From Austropuccinia psidii (taxonomy: Eukaryota > Basidiomycota > Pucciniomycetes > Pucciniales > Sphaerophragmiaceae), in assembly GCA_023105745.1 (NCBI GenBank), contig JALGQZ010000003.1, positions 80,574,696-80,638,695 on the forward strand: a stretch of 64,000 nt of DNA. Reading direction: 5' to 3'. How positions within the stretch are numbered: the stretch's first letter is position 1; the number at the start of each line of letters is the position of its first letter. Shown one piece after another: positions 55,900 through 64,000 of this stretch. A program made the translations under genes and the position numbers. The notes below the pieces were generated by a model. It was not told the origin of the DNA. It saw only the letters and a list, made by a program, of their open reading frames with translations, and searched no databases.

Positions 55900-57110
55900 T
55901 CAAATGTTCTCAATTCTTTTCTTAGTTATGTCATTAATATTGAGTTTAAAATATTTATCTGTTAAGTCTTTTATAATGATAGATTTCTCACTTATCTTAT
56001 TTGAAAATGAAGTGTCATTGTTTGATGTTCTTATTTTTCTTAAAGATTTCTCCAAATTCATAAGTTTTTCATTTATTTGGCTTGAAATTAGTTTATTTGT
56101 CTTAAGATTGTTACACATGCTTGAATCTTTATCAGAAATATGACTTTTTGCGACATTTATGGCTATATGCAAGGCTGGAATTCAATCCAAAATCTCAGAA
56201 ATATTTTCTGATATTTTAATCTGGCTTCCTCCCTTTTCTGAATTTCCATAATGGTTCTGTCCGTCTAAAACACATTCTCCATGGAATGTTGTTGAATTTT
56301 TGGGATTCTGTATCCCTGGCTGTATGGTTTTGTGGCTGATGCTTTTCCTTTGCCCTTGTTCTGAGTTTTTGGCTTCTTTTTCACAACGGAATTTGTGCTT
56401 CTGGCATCATAGGCTGGTTTTGGCACTTACTTTGGAGGTGGAGGTTTTTTTTTCCTCTATTCTGCTGTCAAAAGCATCATGTTCTTCTTTTCCATCAATT
56501 GTGTAACTTGCAAGTGTTGGGATGGCCCAGAAACTTTCTCACAGTCAGGTAAGATTTCATGGAGTTTTTCCAAAGATCTTCTGGAATTTGATACTCTTTT
56601 CATTGAATTGCATTTTTGTATGCCTCGTGGCTGGCTTTGTATATGTCCTCTGAGCATTCTTGTGGTGGTTTCAGGGCTTTCTTAATGTAAAACAGTGTTA
56701 TGAGCTTCAGAATGGCATAATTTGTCAGTTTGGGAATCATTTAATGATGTTTTTCCTGCTGTAACAGATTGGGTTCTGCCATGACAATGTCTATAACCTT
56801 TGTGGGAGCTGTTTGAGGGGCTATATCTTGCTCCTGATCTGGTCGAAGGCATAGTTATAAGTAAAAAGGCTTAAAAATAATAATTTTATGTCAAAAAACT
56901 TACTAGTTGCCAAATTATTTCCTTTTTGGGGATTATTACTAATATACAAACTGATTAATTCAGAAAAAATTGGTTCTGTTTGATTATTCTGAGCTATAAT
57001 AACATTGCTATTATGGTCAGAATTAACATTACTGGCTGGGATAATTCTATTTACTGTTGATGATGTTTCAATTTTTTCTTGTCTTACCATGTTTTCAGAC
57101 ACTAAAATAA
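55900..57110 (-). pseudogene. Gag remnant of a minus-strand C-type element
   Basis: On the minus strand the start (VSENMVRQEKIETSSTVNRIIP, in pieces) aligns with gag of element C. It is followed by a GHIQSQP...LPDCEKVSGPSQHLQ block near 56500-56650 and the coiled-coil part (DNLKTN-like, CNNLKTNKL...SQINEKL) at 55900-56172. Frames are broken, and everything beyond the coiled coil is missing. Confidence 0.8.
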
Positions 57111-57319
57111 ATAAAAAGCAATTTTTTGAGTAAAAAAAGATTTTTCAAAATAGAAAAGAAAAATAAATGCTCACTTGTGATATGAAATAAGATTTTTTAT
57201 GAGTTTTTTGGAATTATAAGTATTTTTTATGGATTTTTAAGTTTTTAAATACAAGAAAAAAGATTAAAAAACAAATCACAAAATATTTTGCAGGTAAAAT
57301 ATTATGTCTGGGACCAAAA
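57111..57319 (-). other. Leader and primer site of the minus-strand C-type element
   Basis: AT-rich leader with TTTTAGTGTCTGAA before gag and the primer-site block (minus strand TTTTGGTCCCAGACATAATA) directly after the LTR. No gene. Confidence 0.55.
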
Positions 57320-58384
57320 CATAAGGTGTGGATATGAAACTTTGATTGGAAATCAAGTACTTTTCCTGTCCTCAACATTTGTATAAGGAAAAATTTAATT
57401 AATAATAGCAAATTTTAAAAGCTTTTTAAGATAAAAAATTCCAGACTCATTGCTTTTAATTTGCTAGTATAAAACAATAATATTATAAGAATTTATCCCA
57501 AAAATACTCTACAAGAGATATTAATGGCTACAAAAATTAATTGAGCAAAGAAATGCAGGAAATTAATATGAAAAGAGTCTCTAAAAATAATATTAAAAAG
57601 AAAACATTCCAAAAAGTGACCAGGGTGAATTTGGAAACAAAGTGACAAAATTAACAGTAATGAAAGTCGCTTTAATTCACTTTTTGGGGTGGTTCAAGGG
57701 TAAAAATGATTATGAGAGTTACAGACAATTATTATAATTATTTTTTCACATTTATAAGGTTTAAAATTGTTCAAAAAGGGTTTCTGGGATCTTTTAGTGA
57801 TTGGTTTAACAGTGTTTAAACCAATTATAAAAGGAAAAGATTCTGACATGAAGGGAAAAGCAGGGCAAAGACATTCTTTTATTGCCACCAATTTTCTTAC
57901 TCCAAAGGTAAATATTACTCTGATCAGTGATTAGGGACATACGTACAACCCAAAATCCAACTATGGCATCATTGAACCTTGTTTTAGACCTAAAAAGGGC
58001 TGGTTTTAGCCATTTTGGATGCTTAAATAAGCCATTGCTATAGTAATACCTGGTTTTAAGCCTTCAAAAAACATCAGAATGTGTGTGTGTGATGTAAAAA
58101 ACCAGTTTACACTCATTTTAACAAGGTTGTTTCAGCTTAAGGGTAGCTTTACCTTCTTTGCAACAGTTAAAACTTCCCTGGTTGGTATCAAAACCTCATC
58201 ATCAATTGAGACAGAGACCCTGTGACTCAATTCCAGGCCAAAAGTGATGAAAGTTTGTATTAATTTTGACATCTCACCCCTGTAAGCAAGGAATTTGGGG
58301 GTCTGGCTCCCCCTTAGAGCCAAGATTCCTTTTCCCCCCCAGAATTTAATCTTTCCAATTTATTTTTCTCTTTAATTCATCATC

Positions 58385-59145
58385 TGTAACAACCATCCAT
58401 CAGGGGTAAGGGTATTCATTCATACACCCACTCAAACACCTCAAATCAGCAAATCCAGTATCTGCATCAGCATTCAGTTTCAGCAATCTTCATTCTGAAA
58501 CAGGCATACAGTTTGGTACATCAATACAGCCTGTCAATACCTGTACAGATTGGATTGACCCAATACAGTCTCAATACACCAGTATGAAACTGTATGATCA
58601 CCCAAATACACCACACCTCTTGTACAGGCTCTGTACAGCTGTACAGGACCTGTATTGGTCAGACTCAATTCAATCATCATTTATTCTCATGAAAATTCTT
58701 CCTCTGGATCAGGGCTGGTGATTCTCACATATACCAGCCCCTCTTTCTCCCCCCTGGGGACTTTTCCCCAGTTAATTAATTTAGTTTATTTATTATTTTA
58801 TAATTATTCTTATCCTTATTTTGGGTATTATAATTATTTAATTTTAAGTTAGTCTTTGCGTTTCTTTCTTCGCCTGTACAATATGAGTTGGGTGGCCATA
58901 TCCTTATTAACCCTTCTCTTTCCATTCTGACAGGTTGAAACAGTGGACTTGGACTTGTTTGTGGTTGGCTCTTCTATTTCTTACTCTTATTTCTTTGTTG
59001 CTGCTTTTCTCATATCTCTTATTATAGTAATTCATTCCTTACACTCTTAAGTGTCTTTAATCTTTCCATATCCTTGAGCCCTCCATAAGTGAGTCCCAGT
59101 TTACTGAGTGCCAGGCCCTCTTCACTTCGAAGAGCCCCTGTGACA
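58385..59145 (+). repeat. Solo LTR type D (761 bp)
   Basis: TGTAACAACC...CCCCTGTGACA with exact target duplication TCATC at 58380-58384 and 59146-59150. Its end resembles the B LTR (GAGTGCCAGGCCCTCTTC), so it is a shorter relative of that family. Confidence 0.88.
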
Positions 59146-59268
59146 TCATCATGTATTATACTTTTAATTTAAATATGTAATTTAATTTGAAATTTAAAGT
59201 ACACAACTGTCATTATTCATTCCACATATGTAAATCCAAGTTTGCTTATGTAATACACACACACATTT

Positions 59269-61108
59269 TGTGAGCCTTAGAGGTAATTTCATATACCCAA
59301 AAGACCACAAATATAAAAAATAACATATTAATATAAATAAAATAAATTTATTTATATTATTAAAATAAAAATCAAAAATATAAATATAAAATTATATTAA
59401 AAATAAAAAATTAATTACAATTTAAAAATAAAAAATACATTAAATTTTGTAAGTATAAAATTACTTTTATACTTGAAAAAATTAAGTAAAAATAAAATTT
59501 TAACAAAATTGTGAAAAAATAAATAAATTTGGAAAAAAGTTATATAAAAATTATCATAACTTTTTATCCAATAAATAAACACATAAAATTTATTTCACCA
59601 TTGGATTCCTCATAAAAAATCAGGTGGGGTCACCTCTGAGTGAAATTCTTGTAACTCAACTCTAAATAAGCTTAAATTAAGTTTTTAGTATTTTCAATAC
59701 AAAAGTTGAAAATCCTCAAAACCTTAATTTAATTCACACCACATGTGGTGTTAACCATCAATTTTTGTGTTAAAATTGAGGTGTTGTGTTTAGTTTAGAA
59801 GTTATGAGGAATTGAAGTATTTTCAATTGAATTCAATTGAAATGTCAAAATGTGCGCGTGTATTACATAAGTGAACTTTGATTTCCATATGAGGTGTCAA
59901 TTATTACTGTATTTTACTGTACAATTGAATTGAATTACATATGTAAATTATAAGTATAATGCATGATGAGGAATTAAAGAAAAAATAAATTGGAAAGATT
60001 AAATTTGGGGGGGGAAAGGAACTCCAGCTCTAAGGGGGAGCTAGACCCCCAAATTCCTTGCTGACAGGCGTGGGATGTCAAAATTCACGCAAAAGTTCAT
60101 CACTTTTGGCCTGGAATTGAGTTACAGGGTCTGTGAACTCAATTGATGATGATGTTTTGATACCAACTGGGGTAGTTTTAGCTGTTGCCAAGAGGGTAAA
60201 ACTACCCTTAAGATAAAACAATCATAGTAAAAACAGTTTTAACTGGTTTCTACGCCTCTGACACACATTCTGACGTGTTTTGAAGGCTCTAGGCCTGGTA
60301 TTGCTATAGTAATGGCTGATTTAAGGGTCTAAAATGGCTAAAAATGGCTAAAAATGGCTTAAACCAGCCCTTTTTTGGTCTAAACCAGGGTTCAATGATG
60401 CCATAATTGGCTTTTCTGTTGTCAGACTGTTTTTCACGACTGACAAGAGTAAATTTTACTTTTGGAGTAAGAGAATTGATGGCTATAAAAGAATGTCTTC
60501 TTTGCCCCACTTTTCTCTTCATGTTAGAATCTTTTCCTTTTATTAATTAGTTTAAAACTGTTAAACCAATGAATAAAAGATTCCAACCACCCTTTTTAAA
60601 TCATTTTGAACCTTTTAACCACGTGAAAAAATCATTATAATCATTGTTTGTAACTCTTATAATCATTTTTACCCCTGAACCACCCCATAAGTGAATTAAA
60701 GCATCTTTCATCACTGTTAACTTTGTCACTTTGTTTCCAAATTCACTCTGGTCACTTTTGGGCGTGTTTTCTCTTTAATATTCTTTTTAAAGACTTTGTT
60801 CTTTAATTAATTGCTTGCAGTTCCTTGCTCAATTAATTCCAATTGAAATTGCTCTTGAAGAAATTTCTTTTGTAGCCTTAAAATATCTCTTGTAGAGTAT
60901 TTTTTGGATAAATTTTTATTGTTGGTAAAACAATAAATTTGTATAATATTATTGTTTTATACTAATAAAGTTATAAACAATAAAATTGGCGTGTTTTCTC
61001 TTAAAAATAATATTTCATACTATTTTTAACTGAATTTTACCTTATACAAATTTTGAGGACAGGAAAAGTACTTGATTTTTAATCAAAGTTTCATATCCAC
61101 ACCTTACA
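59269..61108 (+). repeat. Solo LTR type C
   Basis: TGTGAGCCTTAGAGG...CACACCTTACA with exact target duplication CATTT (59264-59268, 61109-61113). It gives a second uninterrupted copy of the giant transposon target (CAATGATGCCATAATTGG). Confidence 0.9.
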
Positions 61109-61666
61109 CATTTTGACATTTCAATTGAAAATACACTAATTTGTCATAGCTTCTAAAATCCACACCACACTTCAATTTCAGCACAAAAATTGATGGTTAA
61201 CACCACATGTGGTGTAAATTAAACCAGGGTTTTGATTATTTACAAATTTTCATACAGAAAATACCAAAAACTCAATTTAAGCTTATTTAGAGTCAAGTTA
61301 CCAAATTTTCACTCAGAGGTGACCCCACATACTTTTTATGAGGAATCCAATGGTAAAGTATTTTTCAAAAGTTTATTTATTGGAAAAAACTTTATAATTA
61401 TTTCTATGTAACTTTTTCCAAAAGTATTTTTGATGAAAATATTATTTTTACTTCTTTTTTTCAAGTAAAAATGTATTTTCACAATTTTAAATTTCAATGT
61501 AATCCTTATTTCAAATTATAATTAAAATTTCAATTTTTTATACAAATTTCATATTTATATTTTAATTTTTGTTGTATAATAAGAATTAATTTATTTTTTT
61601 AGAACTGTAACTTAATTTTACTATTTGTGGTCTTTTGGGTATATGCAAATACTGCTAAGGCTCACA

Positions 61667-64000
61667 GAACATGTGAAGTGAGTCACTTATTCAAAATAAA
61701 AAATAAAATGAAATAAATGGAAAATTCTTTCATAATTTTTTATCAAAGAAGTCTCTTTCACTGTTGGAAATAAGTATTATCCCAGAATTTCTTGTATTGA
61801 TGAACAATGGACATTTGATGTTTGAGAAAACAAAATAAAATCCTGGGAAATATGTAATGTTCCAATTTAATTGAGTAAAGTTCTTAATGACCAAATATGT
61901 GGCTGAAATTGTATTCAAAGAAATTCAATTTTAGAACCAAGGTTGAGACTCAGGTTCAAATCAGGTTGGACTTGCTACCCCCACCAGTGGGAGAAGCTGT
62001 CTTTTAATGGTGATTTCTTGAGCAACATATTTTTCAGCTCATTCATATAAACCCAAATAAGAAAATCTGTGGCTTAAGTTTTAAAATGAAACCAAACCAA
62101 GGCTCTCACAAATATCTCTCCTTGAATCTTATATCTTATCAGAGAAATGACAAAATTCCATGTAAATTGAATCTGTGAAGACCTTGAAGAAAATATATGG
62201 GTTTTTATGAAATTAATCAAAAACAATGATTCAGAGCATAGGTCTTCCACAAATATTTATATATCTTAAAGGAAGATCATCTGGAAAGTCTTTCTGATAA
62301 CACTTTCAAGAATCTATTCCATAAAAAAAGAGCTCAATTTTTTCTTTCATATGTCATATTGGAAAATATCAAGTCTTTCACAACACTAACACTATCATCA
62401 ACATAATTCAGGGATTCATATAGCAGTTTCACTCTGAGAACTGGATTTCACTCGGAATGGTACATCAGTTGGGAATATTGGGTATATTTTCTGGTATATA
62501 TACAAAGAGAGTAACTTTACTCTTAATAAACTGGAAGGAAACATAAACCTCATTGCTGAAAAGAACAAGAAATAATCAAAATATTGCAAGCTATTAAACC
62601 TGAAGGCTTACCAAATTGTTGTGATTTTGAAATTGGTAGTCTTATGTCATTATTGCAAATACCACCTAAGAATTGTCAACCTTATTATGACAATGAGAAG
62701 TGGTATTCTTTATTTTTATTTTTCTCATTACCATAATATAGAGTATCATCACTTAAGAGAAAGGGTATTATTTCCCCTGATGATCAAATTTGGTTTCAAT
62801 TCTTTTTTCTACCAAATTATTTTCTTATTAGAAAGAAATAAATAAAAAAGAATTTTTTAAATAATTAAACAAGTGAAGAAATTTCAAAATAAGACTTTTG
62901 TATATTGAAACATTCTTTTTCTTGAATATTAACTGAGTTTTCTTCTATTAATCAAATTGATTCTAATATTTATAATTATTTATTTTTCTTATCAATGGAG
63001 TTAAAATCACATAAATAAAATCATTCAAAGAAATTCATGTGTTTTTTTTCAGAAAGGACTTATTTATATTTAATTCATAGGAAAAAAAGTAAGGGAATAA
63101 AAATTCTGAGTTCATTGATTAAAAAAATATATATAATTTCAATGTAATAAATTTAAAGAAAAAAGTATTTCAAGAATAACAATTATGGTTTTTTGATATT
63201 TTTTTCACCCTCCGGAGTCCTTTAAGCGCTCTGAAGAAGACTTCCTTGTCTTATTTTCAATATTTTCTTTTTTCTTTTTTCCTTTCTTGAGGGTTGAGGA
63301 GGACCTAGGAAAGCTGCTAGTGACCATTAAAACATCATTTAAAGCTCTTTTTGGAACTGAGATTGACAATTTTTGTTATCATTTTTTTTACTAAAGACCA
63401 TTACTTCCACTGTAGGCCAATGAGTAGCCAAAAGAGGCAACAGAAGACAGTCATAGACTTTGTTAGCCACTTAGAGGTCATCAAAACCTTTTGCCTGGAA
63501 GCCTGTATGACTGAACCCTACAGGATGTGGTATTTCAACCCTGAAAAACTTGAATAATTGCCTGGTCGCAAAAAAGGGTCCATGAGGCTTTCGGGGATTT
63601 TCTTTTTGGTTCTCTGGGGCCTTAATTTGAACCACTTTTTAGCTTCTGATTTTATTTTATCTTTTTTCGAATTGTCACTTTACATGCTCCTTTTTTCAAA
63701 ATTCTTCTTCTCAAGTATGAAATGTTTTTGTGGAATGATAAAAAAGACATTGTGGGGTATTTTTTTTAAATTTTTTTTTAGGTCTGTCTGAATATAAATA
63801 TTTTGTATTCCTAAATGGATAAAGCTTTCCAAAAATTGATCATTTTCTGTAATTTTGCACTGATTAATTCTTTTTTTATAGTTTCATTCTTTTAAAAAAT
63901 TAAGCAAAAATTAATTCATAATCAAATGAAACTCAAAAAATTCATCATTTTATCTATTGGAAGATAAATTTATATCAAAAAAAAGAAACAACATATATAT
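61667..64000. other. AT-rich flank, nothing recognised
   Basis: Short ORFs at 61730-61918, 62621-62845 and 63351-63791 show no family resemblance and no splice-linked continuation. No LTR ends or inverted repeats were found. The sequence may be old degraded repeats. Confidence 0.4.

Larger units (their letters stand above)
57320..61666 (-). repeat. C-type LTR on the minus strand, holding two solo LTRs
   Basis: On the minus strand it begins TGTGAGCCTTAGCAG at 61666 and ends near 57320 (CCTTATG in place of CCTTACA). After removing 58385-59145 and 59269-61108 the pieces align with the C LTR, though well diverged, so it is older than the other LTRs here. Confidence 0.75.

Noticed and set aside
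61667..64000. Small ORFs as host genes
   Set aside because: Short, AT-rich, low-complexity products without splice-linked partners or family resemblance.

Overview
The window looks like repeat-rich fungal DNA, most likely from a rust fungus (Pucciniales). The Ty3 gag-pol families, the Tet-like dioxygenase and the cargo genes resemble, from memory, those of the myrtle rust Austropuccinia psidii, whose genome is very large and transposon-rich. This was not confirmed by a search. Genes have short GT-AG introns of about 58-87 bp. No ordinary host housekeeping gene is recognisable: the whole window is transposable elements nested inside one another.

Outer layout. Positions 1-2271 are two head-to-head LTRs (type A) forming a long palindrome. 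Positions 2272-2600 are the broken right end of a DNA transposon, 2601-4414 a minus-strand gag remnant, and 4880-6298 a decayed LTR. A Ty3 element (B) spans 6304-55489 with duplicated target CTTGT. Its 5' LTR was split by a second Ty3 element (C, 7818-49103, duplicated target ATTTC). The 5' LTR of C was split in turn by a 31.3-kb DNA transposon (8933-40197, duplicated target AAT). That transposon carries a young Ty3 element (B', 18005-27995, duplicated target CTCAG). A solo LTR (52565-54484) sits in the 3' LTR of B. From 55900 to 61666 lies another minus-strand Ty3 remnant whose LTR holds two more solo LTRs with exact target duplications (TCATC, CATTT). From 61667 to the end I recognise nothing.

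The 31.3-kb transposon is the main find. It has 46-bp terminal inverted repeats (43/46 identical) that each contain a perfect 8-bp hairpin, and a 3-bp target duplication. Next to the right end is a tnp2/Plavaka-type (CACTA/CMC superfamily) transposase gene. The cargo is a Tet/JBP-like 2OG-Fe(II) dioxygenase, a SNF2 ATPase, a Zn2Cys6 zinc-cluster protein and two unknown multi-exon genes. Two tandem arrays share the core ATCCTTACGC. Six copies of a 24-bp palindrome sit between genes, with paired changes in the two arms. A decayed right end of the same family at 2318-2600 shows that the family is multicopy.

Function (inference): the transposase would move the unit. The dioxygenase (oxidised methylcytosine), the SNF2 ATPase (chromatin) and the zinc-cluster protein (DNA binding) would form a module able to change chromatin or methylation at the element, perhaps against host silencing. 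This copy is probably immobile. Most of its genes carry a stop, a frameshift or loss of a key residue, and many of these fit C-to-T changes of the kind cytosine methylation promotes.
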